Shown: in pieces, positions 29,601 through 37,651 of the stretch
Layout: the number at the start of each line of letters is the position of its first letter
Numbering within the stretch: position 1 is the stretch's first letter
NCBI GenBank assembly: GCA_029867005.1
Contig: CP123443.1
Coordinates: forward strand, 868,001-932,000
Source: Candidatus Haliotispira prima
GTDB lineage: Bacteria; Spirochaetota; Spirochaetia; SP-2023
Direction: 5' to 3'
Length of the DNA stretch: 64,000 nucleotides
Notes under the pieces: model-generated
Database searches by the model: none
What the model saw: only the letters and a program-made list of their open reading frames with translations
Told to the model about the DNA's origin: nothing
Position numbers and translations under genes: made by a program

Positions 29601-31111
29601 TTTATGACTTGATTAAAGGTGACAATATGACTAAAGATACTCTGAATATTAGTAACATTGGAGACATCCCAATCTCCTATGGGTTGATTAAATTTTTCGG
29701 CACGTTGAAACATACCCGCCATATTAGTAACATTGGAGACATTCCAACCCCCTATGGGCTGATTGAATTGTCCGGCACCATCAAACATACCGCTCATATT
29801 CGTAACGTTAGAGACATCCCAAGCCCCTATGGGTTGATTGAAATTTAGAGCATCACTAAACATATGGTTCATATCAGTAACACCAGAAACATCCCAGGCT
29901 TCTATGGGTTGATCAAATTTTTCAGCATAAGAAAACATAGCTCCCATATCATTAACATTGGAGACATCCCAATCTCCTATGGGTTGATTGAAGTTTAGAG
30001 CATCACTAAACATATGGTTCATATCAGTAACAGCAGAGACATTCCAATCTCCTATGGGTTGATTAAATTTTTCAGCACCACGATCCATCTTGAATTTTAC
30101 AGAACTACCAAACATAGAACTCATATTCGTAACATTGGAAACATCCCAATCTCCTATGGACCGATTGAATTCTAAAGCACTGTTAAACATAAAACTCATA
30201 TCAGTAACACTGGAGACATTCCAAGTGCTTATGTGTTGATTAAATTTTGAAGCATAAAAAAACATGCCCTCCATAGTAGTAACTTTAGAGACATCCCAAT
30301 CTCTTATCCATTGGTTGAAGACCAAAGTACCACTAAACATGTTGCTCATATTAGTAACGTTGGAGACATTCCAGGTTCCTATGCGTTGATTAAAGTGTGA
30401 GTTACTAAACATAGCTTCCATATTCGTAACATTGGTGACATCCCAGGCTTCTATGGGCTGATTGAATTCTGAAGCCCCGCGAAACATACTCTCCATATTC
30501 GTAACGTTGGAGACATCCCAACCCGAAATATCACCGGTAAAGGTATCCTTATTTGCGAAGAGTCGGCTCATATCCGTGACTTTGCGTACATCTATGTGGT
30601 TGAGGTCAGCATCATCTGCCAAAGCGGCAATCAATGCCTCCAATTCGGCTTTGTTGGCAGGTTGCTCAGTGTACCAGCGGGCGTAGAGCGTGCTATCACC
30701 CGCTACCGGTTTGGTATAGTCATACTTGGTCTTGCCTGTATGTCCCTTGGCTGCGGGTACGGTGTACCAGCCTCCAAAGTAGTAGGCAGTGCTACCGTTT
30801 GGTGCTTTGGTTGGAGCTGTTACCATTTTACTTAGAGTAGTACCCATAGTACCCCTGGCTATCTTCACGGGAGGCACTGCGCTGCCTCCCTCAGTTTCAA
30901 AGCTTACGGTGTATTTGAGCAAGCCTTCGGCCGATTTGACACAGGCGGACAGAAACAGCGGAATGAAACAGAAGAGAAAAAGACAGAAGAACGGAGAGCA
31001 TAGCTTGAATGGGGATTTGCTTGGCGATAAAAAGCAAGACTTAGCCGATTGGGTCTTGGGTTTTAGGTACTTTATTTCAGTGTCTGTCAATATTTTGTTT
31101 CGGTTTTGCAT
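26624..31111 (-). CDS. giant DUF285/InlB-repeat surface lipoprotein B
   Basis: Intact 1495-residue lipoprotein. Leader MQNRNKILTDTEIKYLKPK is followed by a long signal peptide with lipobox FLSAC. Three modules follow, each an InlB-B/Listeria-Bacteroides repeat (F-T-GG-V-P/S-V ... YYFGGW ... LYARW), a linker NKAELxALIAxLxxDADLNHIDV, and a run of DUF285 repeats (FNQPIGDWDVSNVTNMxxMF, about 24 residues), roughly 45 in total. It ends with DQDISGWAVQPSDDHGEW. The only demonstrably in-frame lipoprotein of island 1. Likely surface adhesin or antigen by family. Near-identical repeats make unequal recombination likely. Confidence 0.85.
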   Translation of the reverse strand: MQNRNKILTDTEIKYLKPKTQSAKSCFLSPSKSPFKLCSPFFCLFLFCFIPLFLSACVKSAEGLLKYTVSFETEGGSAVPPVKIARGTMGTTLSKMVTAPTKAPNGSTAYYFGGWYTVPAAKGHTGKTKYDYTKPVAGDSTLYARWYTEQPANKAELEALIAALADDADLNHIDVRKVTDMSRLFANKDTFTGDISGWDVSNVTNMESMFRGASEFNQPIEAWDVTNVTNMEAMFSNSHFNQRIGTWNVSNVTNMSNMFSGTLVFNQWIRDWDVSKVTTMEGMFFYASKFNQHISTWNVSSVTDMSFMFNSALEFNRSIGDWDVSNVTNMSSMFGSSVKFKMDRGAEKFNQPIGDWNVSAVTDMNHMFSDALNFNQPIGDWDVSNVNDMGAMFSYAEKFDQPIEAWDVSGVTDMNHMFSDALNFNQPIGAWDVSNVTNMSGMFDGAGQFNQPIGGWNVSNVTNMAGMFQRAEKFNQPIGDWDVSNVTNIQSIFSHIVTFNQVIKDWNVSGALNIEAMFDGALYAINFQTYGGRTVSPLEVTGGTTLSQAITDPTKEPSGGTTYYFGGWHIVDATMGHTSRTKYDYTWLVTGDITLYARWYTEQPANKAELKALIAELGHDADLNHIDVSKVTDMSELFADKDTFNGDISNWDVSDITNMEGMFRSALEFNQPIGDWDVSNVTNMEGMFRGATKFNQPIGNWNVSNVTNMEGMFQRAKKFNQPIADWDVSNVINMDSMFSYAEKFNQPLRNWDVSNVTNMAGMFQRAEKFNQPIAAWDVSNVINMDSMFSYAEKFNQSTGDWDVSNVTSMQSMFSNIFTFNQAIEDWNISGVIDIEAMFGDTLYTIRFQTDGGSAVSPVEVTGGTTLSETIADPTKAPSDGTTYYFGGWYPVDAATGHTGKTKYDYTWPVTGDITLYARWYTEQPANKAELKALIAELGNDADLNHIDVSKVTDMSQLFKDKKTFNGDISGWNVSGVTDMNHLFSDALSFNQPIGDWNVSNVTNMEGMFHGAYNFNQPIGDWDVSNVTDMSGMFRDAYDFNQVTGDWDVSGVTDMSGMFSAAYEFNQVIGDWDVSGVTDMSEMFSAAYEFNQAIGAWDVSNVTNMSEMFSRVKNAWSDHTVSELFYTSSEFNQPIGAWDVSRVINMSGMFRNTENFNQPIGDWNVSNVTNMSHMFRCAEAFDQPIGDWDVSNVTNMEEMFYGIVEIRDGGIRYTSKFNQAIGSWDVSGVTDMTAMFSGALIFNQPIEDWDVSNVTNMASMFFHAKKFNQPIGDWNVSDVTFMGSMFSGALVFNQPIGDWDVSNVTNMASMFGIIPHIGYYSSGSSSFNQPIGTWDVSNVTDMSDMFSGTEKFNQPIGDWNVSNVTNMADMFFHAKKFNQPIGAWDVSNVTNMSDMFDNAKEFNQPIGAWDVSNVTNMRSMFRYAEEFNQPIGAWDVSRVTNMVGMFRYAKKFNQPIGDWNVSKVTNNMENMFFHATAFDQDISGWAVQPSDDHGEW

Positions 31112-31148
31112 GGGAATACGCCTTCAAACAGAGTGAATTTGAGGCCCG

Positions 31149-31177
31149 ATTATATATTGATTTAGGGAGTTTGGTAA
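31149..31177 (-). promoter_or_regulatory. promoter TTACCA-N17-TATAAT of DUF285 gene B
   Basis: -35 at 31172-31177, -10 at 31149-31154, 38 nt before the ATG. Confidence 0.8.
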
Positions 31178-31205
31178 GGGGGGGGCCTTGAAAGAGGCCC
31201 CCCCC
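31178..31205. terminator. G8/C8 hairpin adjoining the promoter
   Basis: Eight G plus CC, loop TTGAAAGA, GG plus eight C: a perfect 10-bp stem directly abutting the -35 of gene B and downstream of gene C. Confidence 0.6.
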
Positions 31206-31239
31206 TCCTCGCAAAAGACTATCGGTAAGTTTGGGCCAT

Positions 31240-31340
31240 TGGACGGAGAGTTTGGGCCATTGAGCGGAGTCGAAATGTCCCAAGGTAAAGGTTACGGGCT
31301 ACTGTAAAGCTTGAGGGGTTTGAACACAAGGATCAAGTGA
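31240..31340. repeat. dispersed intergenic repeat (CATTGAGCGGAGTCGAAATG type)
   Basis: The segment with GGGCCATTGAGCGGAGTCGAAATG, CCCAAGGTAAAGG and GAACACAAGGATCAAGTGAG recurs with changes near 38820-38930 and 61430-61560, and partly near 24580 and 26510. Confidence 0.7.
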
Positions 31341-31397
31341 GATATTCAGACAAAAGCGTGCGGTACCGCACACTGTTATAAGTTTCCGTACCGCATG

Positions 31398-32343
31398 CTA
31401 CCGAAATCTGAGGGGTCTATAAGACTCGCTAATACCGCTATCCGAGAAAATATCTGCATAATTTGTTACCTGTGTTACAGTCCAACCGGAAATATCCCGG
31501 TCAAAGGCTGTGGTAGTATTAAACATAAAAGTCATATTAGTAACACCGGAGACATCCCAAGCTCCTATGGGTTGATTGAATTCTTTAGCATTGTGAAACA
31601 TGCCCGTCATGTTTTCGACCTTGGAGACTTGCCGGGAAGTGATGTCTTGGTTGAAGATTGTGGCACCGCTGAAGATACCGGACATATCCGTAACATTAGA
31701 AACATCCCAGCCGGAAATATCGCCATTAAAAGTAAATTCTGAATGGAACAGTGAGCTCATATCCGTCACCTTAGAAACATCCCAACCCGAAACATTTCCT
31801 TGAAATTTACCTGCAGACCCAAAGATACTGCCGTTACTCATATCGGTTACCTTTCGCACATCAATGTGGTTGAGGTCAGCATTATCTGCCAATCGGTCAA
31901 TCAGTGTCTGCAATTCGGCTTTATTGGCAGGTTGCTCGGTGTACCAGCGGGCGTAGAGCGTTATATTGCCCGTCACCGGTTTGGTGTAATTGTACTTGGT
32001 CTTGCCCGTGTGTCCGGTTGCTTTGTCCACGGTGTACCAATCTCCAAAGTAGTAGGTCGTGGTGCCGCTTGCCGCCTTGGTGGGGGCCGTTATGGTTTGG
32101 CTTAGGGTAGTGTCAAGCGTAGTGCCGCCGGTTAGCACCACTGAAGGAACTGCACTGCCCCCGTCAGTTTGAAAATTTACGGTGTATTTTTTTGTAGTAG
32201 AAGAGTCTGTACCGAGATCGGCACAGGCGGCCGGAAACAGATGAATGAAGAGAATGGAAAGAAAGCAGAAATAAGTCTTAGTCGATCGGATAATTAGATA
32301 CCGAAATTTTTATTCTAATGCCAGTCAACATTTTATTTTTCAT
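31398..32343 (-). CDS. DUF285/InlB-repeat lipoprotein C, leader out of frame
   Basis: The body has lipobox FPAAC, an InlB-B repeat (YTVNFQTDGGSAV ... YYFGDWYTV ... LYARW), the NKAELQTLIDRLADNADLNHIDV linker and about five DUF285 repeats ending at 31398. The leader ATG at 32343 (MKNKMLTGIRIK) matches the M-x-LT leader of the other genes but is one base out of frame with the signal peptide; a stop follows at the end of the leader frame. Deleting one base in the A5 run of the leader joins them. No heptamer here. Phase-variable, mutated or mis-sequenced. Confidence 0.6.
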
Positions 32344-32381
32344 GAGAGTACTCCCCCAAACATAAGCCAGTTTGAGAGTGT

Positions 32382-32411
32382 ATTATATCTTATTGGGTGG
32401 GGTTTTGGCAA
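32382..32411 (-). promoter_or_regulatory. promoter TTGCCA-N18-TATAAT of gene C
   Basis: -35 at 32406-32411, -10 at 32382-32387, 39 nt before the leader ATG; spacer 18. Confidence 0.7.
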
Positions 32412-32440
32412 GAGGGCCCACTTTGCCCTGCCCCATTACT

Positions 32441-32455
32441 CCCCCCCGAAGGGGG
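32441..32455 (-). terminator. C/G hairpin with UUCG loop
   Basis: Minus strand C5-TTCG-G6 about 90 nt after the stop of lipoprotein locus 3. The plus-strand C tract is 7 here, against 9, 10 and 12 at the sister sites. Confidence 0.55.
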
Positions 32456-32541
32456 TGTGATTCAGTCTAAAACCGCCGGCACGGAAAAATAAGTCGGCCC
32501 AATAAATATCATCAGGTCATTATTGGATAATTATTGGGTAA

Positions 32542-33653
32542 TTATTGGGTAATTAATTTTACATTTCTTACCTGATGTGTACCAATGTAGTCTCCGGTAT
32601 TAAGTTGAATTACAAAGTTGAACCCAAGCTCACCATTAGCAAAATCATTTTCGGTTGCCGGATCAGAAGTTGGTATAGTAATGATACAGCTCAGGTAGGC
32701 ATCAAAATTGACGGACTTCGTTTGACTTGTTTCTAAACAAATTGTTGTACTGTTCATGCCATTACCATCTGCAATTAGAGGTGGATTACTAGCGTTAAAG
32801 TAAGAAAATACGGGGTCTCCATTTGAAGCTTTAACTAGAAATAAATAAATTTCTGTTTCTTCTGTTGAGGTAATTGGCGATAGTTCTGGCAATATCGGAA
32901 CGACTGCCCTCATTGGAAGTACCAGATACTCCTCCTTTTTTACTTCGATCTTCTTCGGAGAGCTCTCTTCTGTACTTGTTTTCGGTGTCGAAATAGTAGT
33001 TCCGTCAGTAGCTACCATATCCCCGTTAGAGGGAAAATATTGATCCCAAGAATGAATGCCGACATTGCTTGCTCCCTGTCTTCTTTCTAAAGTGGACAAA
33101 GTGGTAAACTTGGCAGTTGTAAAAGACTTTTGCGATACCAAATCTCTGCCTCGATAAATATGGAGGTAATACGTCGTATCCTCTTTCATAAAGTGCTCGG
33201 CTGTGAGTGTATTTATGTCATCGGGCATGGTATTCAAATGGGCCATAAAAACCTCCCTGTCTAGGCCTTTTGTCAGGGTACGCTTGATATAGCCTTTACC
33301 CAATTGAGCCGGCAGGGTGGTGGTTTGGGAGGCCGAAACCGCAAAGGTAAACTCCTGCTCTCCCTCTAACGGGCTGGTTACAGAAAAGGTCAATTCATTT
33401 GGCCCTATGTAAGGGAAGGAGACCGTATATTGAGGTGCCGCCGGAGTACTGTCCGAGAGTGGGACACAGGCGAGCAGGCTGACACCGATAAAAAACAGAA
33501 AAAGGAAAGGGAAAAAATACTTGTAATTTATTAATAGGAAACGGAATAACGGCTTTTTTTCTAAAGTAGTGTGATATTGGATATTGGATATTGGATATTG
33601 GATATTATACTGTTTAGACCGATATCCGTCAACATGTTGTTTTGATCTTTCAT
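32542..33653 (-). CDS. small surface lipoprotein, family L1, heptamer-leader locus 3 (leader out of frame)
   Basis: Leader ATG at 33653 after AGAGGAG (MKDQNNMLTD, differing from the MKHRQ leader), heptamer tract, leader stop at 33561. The body frame has lipobox SLLAC, then the L1 landmarks (LTFSVTSPLEGEQ, GKGYIKRTLTK, GIHSWDQYFPSNG, EEYLVLPMRAVVPI, NVKLITQ), with a divergent central stretch (SNGDMVATDGTTIS). Closest to the loci at 33840 and 35139, which follow it directly: a tandem paralog array. Role unknown; probably surface-exposed. Confidence 0.65.
33573..33606 (-). repeat. heptamer tract (GATATTG), 34 bp, locus 3
   Basis: Same length and phase as the other seven tracts. Confidence 0.95.
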
Positions 33654-33690
33654 GAAAGTGCTCCTCTAAGCCCGTTTGAATTCAGGGCTG

Positions 33691-33719
33691 ATTATATATT
33701 CGTTTAGAGATTTTGGCAA
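33691..33719 (-). promoter_or_regulatory. promoter TTGCCA-N17-TATAAT, locus 3
   Basis: -35 at 33714-33719, -10 at 33691-33696. Confidence 0.8.
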
Positions 33720-33746
33720 GGGAGGGGTTGTAAGGGCCCATTCTCT

Positions 33747-33764
33747 CCCCCCCCCCGAAGGGGG
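33747..33764 (-). terminator. C/G hairpin with UUCG loop
   Basis: Plus-strand C10-GAA-G5, about 75 nt after the stop of locus 4; read on the minus strand C5-TTCG-G9. Confidence 0.55.
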
Positions 33765-33839
33765 TGTGATTCAGTCTAAAACCGCCGGCACGGAAAAATA
33801 AATCTGCCCAATAAATATCATCAGGTCATTATTGGATAA

Positions 33840-34951
33840 TTATTGGGTAATTAATTTTACATTTTTTACATTCTGTGTACCAATATAGTTTGCGGCATTA
33901 AGTTGAATTATTAACTCTAAGCCAAGCTCACCATTGGCAAAATTATTTTCAGCTACCGAATTAAATGTGGGTATAGTAATGGTACAGCTTAGGTAGACAT
34001 CAAAATTGACGGACTTCGTTTGACTTGTTTCTAAACAAATTGTTGTACTGTTTATGCCGGGGCTATCTACACTCAGAGGTGGATTACTACCGTTAAAATA
34101 AGAAAATATGGGGTCTCCATTGGAAACCTTAACTTGAAATACATAAATTTCTGTTTCTTCTGTTGAGGTAATTGGTGATGGTTCTGCCAATATCGGAACG
34201 ACTACCCTTATTGGAAGTACCAGATACTCCTCCTTTTTTACTTCGATCTTCTTCGGAGAGCCCTCTTCTGTATGTGTTTCCGGTGTCGAAACAGTACCTC
34301 TGCCGGTAGCTATGATAGCTCCGTTAGAGGGAAAATATTGATCCCAAGAATGAATACCGACATTGTTTGCTCCCTGTCTTCTTTCTAAAGTGGACAAAGT
34401 GGTAAACTTGGCAGTTGTAAAAGACTTTTGCGATACCAAATCTCTGCCTCGGTACATATGGAGGTAATACGTCGTATCCTCTTTCATAAAGTGCTCGGCT
34501 GTGAGCGTATTTATGTCATCGGGCATGGTATTCAAATGAGCCATAAAAACCTCCCGGCCAATGCCTTTTGTCAGGGTACGCTTGATATAGCCTTTACCCA
34601 ATTGGGTCGGCAGCGTGGTGGTTTGGGAGGCCGAGACCCCAAAGGTAAACTCCTGCTCTCCCTCTAACGGGCTGGTTACAGAGAAAGTCAGTTCATTTGG
34701 CCCTATGTAAGGGAAGGAGACCGTATATTGAGGTGCCGCCGGAGTACTGTCCGAGAGTGGGACGCAGGCGAGCAGGCTCACGCCGAGAAAAGACAGAAAA
34801 AGGAAAGGGGGAAAAGACTTATAATTTATGAATAGGAAACGGAATAACGGCTTGTTTTCTAAAGTAGTGTGATATTGGATATTGGATATTGGATATTGGA
34901 TATTCTACTGTTTAGCAGATTCCCTGTCAATAGTGTTTGCCGATGTTTCAT
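33840..34951 (-). CDS. small surface lipoprotein, family L1, heptamer-leader locus 4 (leader out of frame)
   Basis: Leader ATG at 34951 after CGAGGAG (MKHRQTLLTG), heptamer tract, leader stop at 34859. The body frame has lipobox SLLAC, VPLSDSTPAAPQYTVSFPYI and the complete L1 body to 33840. The only in-frame start near the lipobox is a GTG inside the signal peptide hydrophobic core (34781), which would remove the signal peptide and is therefore unlikely to be used. Differs from its neighbours mainly after GIHSWDQYFPSNG, suggesting local diversification or gene conversion. Confidence 0.65.
34871..34904 (-). repeat. heptamer tract (GATATTG), 34 bp, locus 4
   Basis: Same length and phase as the other seven tracts. 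Confidence 0.95.
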
Positions 34952-34985
34952 GAGAAAACTCCTCGAAATGGCTTAATTTTGGCCT

Positions 34986-35014
34986 ATCATATATTCATTC
35001 AGGATATTTGGCAA
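34986..35014 (-). promoter_or_regulatory. promoter TTGCCA-N17-TATGAT, locus 4
   Basis: -35 at 35009-35014, -10 at 34986-34991. Confidence 0.8.
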
Positions 35015-35054
35015 GGGGGCTATTGGCAAGAGGGCCATTTTGTCTTGATCCATT

Positions 35055-35074
35055 CCCCCCCCCCCCGAAGGGGG
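35055..35074 (-). terminator. C/G hairpin with UUCG loop, longest C tract
   Basis: Plus-strand C12-GAA-G5, about 65 nt after the stop of locus 5. Confidence 0.55.
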
Positions 35075-35138
35075 TGTGATTCAGTCTAAAACGGCCGGCA
35101 CGGAAAAATAAGTCGTCCCAATAAATATCATCAGGTCA

Positions 35139-36262
35139 TTATTGGATAATTAATTTTACGTTTATTACCTTCTGTATACCAATATAGTTTGCGGCATTAA
35201 GTTGATTTACAAACTCTAACCCAAACTCACCATTGACAAAACTATTTTCAACTGCCGGATCAGAAGTTGGTATAGTAATGATACAGCTTAGGTAGGCATC
35301 AAAATTAACGGACTTGGTTTGACTTGTTTCTAAACAGATTGTTGTACTGTTAATGACATTACCATCTCCAATTACAGGTGGATTACTACCGTTAAAGTAA
35401 GTAAATATGGGGTCTCCTCCATTCAAAACATCCAAAACCTTAACTTGAAATAAATAAATCTCTGTTTCTTCTGTTGAGGTAATCGGTGAGGGTTCTGCCA
35501 ATATCGGAACGACTGCCCTCATTGGAAGTACCAGATACTCCTCCTTTTTTACTTCGATCTTCTTCGGAGAGCTCTCTTCTGTACTTGTCTTTGGTGTCGA
35601 AAGAGTACCTCTGTCAGTGCCGATAACTTTTCCGTTAGAGGGAAAATATTGATCCCAAGAATGAATGCCGACATTGTTGGCTCCCTGTCTTCTTTCTAAA
35701 GTGGACAAAGTGGTAAACTTGGCAGTTGTAAAAGACTTTCGTGATACCAAATCTCTGCCTCGGTACATATGGAGGTAATACGTCGTATTCTCTTTCATAA
35801 AATGGTTGGCTGTGAGCGTATTTATGTCATCGGGCATGGTATTCAAATGAGCCATAAAAACTTCCCGGCCAACGTCTTTTGTCAGGGTACGCTTGATATA
35901 GCCTTTACCCAATTGGGCCGGCAGCGAGGTGGTTTGGAGGGCTGAAACCGCAAAGGTAAACTCCTGCTCTCCCTCTAACGGGCTGGTTACAGAAAAGGTC
36001 AATTCATTTGGCCCTATGTAAGGGAAGGTGACCGTATATTGAGGTGCCGCCGGAGTACTGTCCGAGAGTGGGGCACAGCTAAGCAGGCTCACGCCGAGAA
36101 AAGACAGAAAAAGGAAAGGGGGAAAAGACTTATAATTTATGAATAGGAAACGGAATAACGGCTTTTTTTCTAAAGTAGTGTGATATTGGATATTGGATAT
36201 TGGATATTGGATATTCTACTGTTTAGCAGACTCCCTGTCAATAGCGTTTGTTGATGTTTCAT
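35139..36262 (-). CDS. small surface lipoprotein, family L1, heptamer-leader locus 5 (leader out of frame)
   Basis: Leader ATG at 36262 after CGAGGAG (MKHQQTLLTG), heptamer tract, leader stop at 36170. The body frame has lipobox SLLSC and the full L1 body. It carries a four-residue insertion relative to its paralogs (KVLDVLNGGDPIF) and C-terminal NVKLIIQ. The body is free of stops over more than 300 codons, arguing that the gene is maintained despite the out-of-frame leader. Confidence 0.65.
36182..36215 (-). repeat. heptamer tract (GATATTG), 34 bp, locus 5
   Basis: Same length and phase as the other seven tracts. Confidence 0.95.
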
Positions 36263-36296
36263 GAGAAAACTCCTCGAAATGGTCTGATTTTGGCCT

Positions 36297-36325
36297 ATCA
36301 TATATTCATTCAGGATATTTGGCAA
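36297..36325 (-). promoter_or_regulatory. promoter TTGCCA-N17-TATGAT, locus 5
   Basis: -35 at 36320-36325, -10 at 36297-36302. The -35 overlaps one arm of the hairpin at 36321-36355. Confidence 0.8.
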
Positions 36326-36355
36326 GAGGGGGCCTTGCAAGGGCCCCCTCTTGCC
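36321..36355. terminator. 14-bp perfect hairpin overlapping a promoter -35
   Basis: GGCAAGAGGGGGCC pairs perfectly with GGCCCCCTCTTGCC across a 7-nt loop. It lies 76 nt after the stop of locus 6 and shares its first arm with the locus 5 -35 element. Confidence 0.7.
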
Positions 36356-36430
36356 ACAGCAGAAGCCCCACCCTCCAAACGGGGGACAGGGAAATACGTA
36401 ACAGCGGAACAAAAGTAGTGGAGGGTAGCC

Positions 36431-37491
36431 CTATTCGGTTACTAACACAGCTTTCTTGTTGTCATAAAGTGAGAATTCATCTCCCCCAAAAGATATGTCG
36501 ATTTTCATAATAGACCTAAAGTCAGGTATTTTTACGACCCCATCCCAAAGTGCTACTCTTGTGCCGGGTCCGGAGGGGGTAATATTATATAAATCATAGA
36601 ATAAACCTACACCCAGGCTGGGGGTTGTCAAAGGGCGCATATATTGGGAGGCTTCTTGCATTTCAATTGATGCGATTACACCAAGAGTCAGAGCATACGG
36701 CCCTCCATTTGTGTGTACGTAATAGAATCGGATCGGAAGTAAATAACTCTCTGATGACTTATACTCTATACTCGGAGATGTACTGCCGGCAGAGATTTGA
36801 TTATGAAAACCAGAGTATGTTACCCTTGATGTCGGGTAGGTAGTCGGGAAGTCTTCGGTCGTAAATTCCAGTTTTTCTATGGCTGTACCTGTGGTGCCTG
36901 TTATTTCGTAGAAATGAGCATAATACTTTGTGTTCGGGTGTAAAATATCCGGTGCCGCCGCAATAGCACTGACAAAGTCTGTAGCCTGTCCGTCAACAGA
37001 AATAATTCCTCTGGCATTTAACTTAGTGCCAGTCATTTTGTCGGTCATCGAAAGATAGACGGTTCTGGACGTTCCGTCTGTTTTGGTTTTTCTGGTGTAA
37101 AAACCCGGCAAGCCTTTTACGCCGGCATAGGTAGGAGGTGTCGTGTCTCTGCTGACTACAACGCCGATTGTTTTTACCCCTTGGGTACCGTTGTCAAATT
37201 GTACCAGCCCTTCGCGCATGGAAACCCAAGCCATGGAAGCGTTTAGGCTTATAGTAGCCGGCGGCTCAGCCGCAGGCGGGTCACCGGTGTCCGGCAGCGG
37301 GGCGCAGGTGAGCAGGCTTACACTGAGAAAAAACAGAAAAAGGAAAGGAAAAAAAGACTTATAATTTATGAATAGGAAATGAAATAACTGCTTGCTTTCT
37401 AAAGTAGTGTGATATTGGATATTGGATATTGGATATTGGATATTCTACTGTTTAGCAGACTCCCCGTCAATAGTGTTTGTCGATGTTTCAT
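36431..37491 (-). CDS. small surface lipoprotein, family L2, heptamer-leader locus 6 (leader out of frame)
   Basis: Leader ATG at 37491 (MKHRQTLLTG), heptamer tract, leader stop at 37399. The body frame has lipobox SLLTC, a proline/alanine-rich linker (PDTGDPPAAEPPA), then an L2 body: SMREGLVQFDNGTQGVKTIG, GLPGFYTRKTKTDGT, YLSMTDKMTGTKL, LHPNTKYYAHFYE, LEFTTEDFPTTYP, SESYLLPIRFYYV and C-terminal DNKKAVLVTE. PNTxY...FTT and E-YL-P-R are shared with family L1, so the two families are probably distant paralogs. Function unknown. Confidence 0.65.
37411..37444 (-). repeat. heptamer tract (GATATTG), 34 bp, locus 6
   Basis: Same length and phase as the other seven tracts. Confidence 0.95.
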
Positions 37492-37525
37492 GAGAAAACT
37501 CCTCGAAATGGTCTGATTTTGGCCT

Positions 37526-37554
37526 ATCATATATTCATTCAGGATATTTGGCAA
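37526..37554 (-). promoter_or_regulatory. promoter TTGCCA-N17-TATGAT, locus 6
   Basis: -35 at 37549-37554, -10 at 37526-37531. Overlaps a hairpin arm. Confidence 0.8.
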
Positions 37555-37575
37555 GGGGCCCTTTGGGGCCCTTGC
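37551..37575. terminator. hairpin overlapping the locus 6 promoter
   Basis: GCAAGGGGCCC / GGGCCCTTGC with one bulged G and a short loop, 77 nt after the stop of locus 7. Confidence 0.6.
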
Positions 37576-37651
37576 TACAGCAGAAATGCCCCCCTCCAAA
37601 CGGGGGGCAGGGAAATACGTAACAGCGGAACAAAAGTAGTGGAGGGTAGCC

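Noticed and set aside
26624..31111. CRISPR-like regular repeat spacing
   Set aside because: The 72-78 bp periodicity is coding DUF285 repeat without unrelated spacers, and no cas genes are present.
33840..34781. GTG at 34781 (and 36092) as the true start of the L1 lipoproteins
   Set aside because: It lies inside the hydrophobic core next to the lipobox and would remove the signal peptide; no RBS precedes it.
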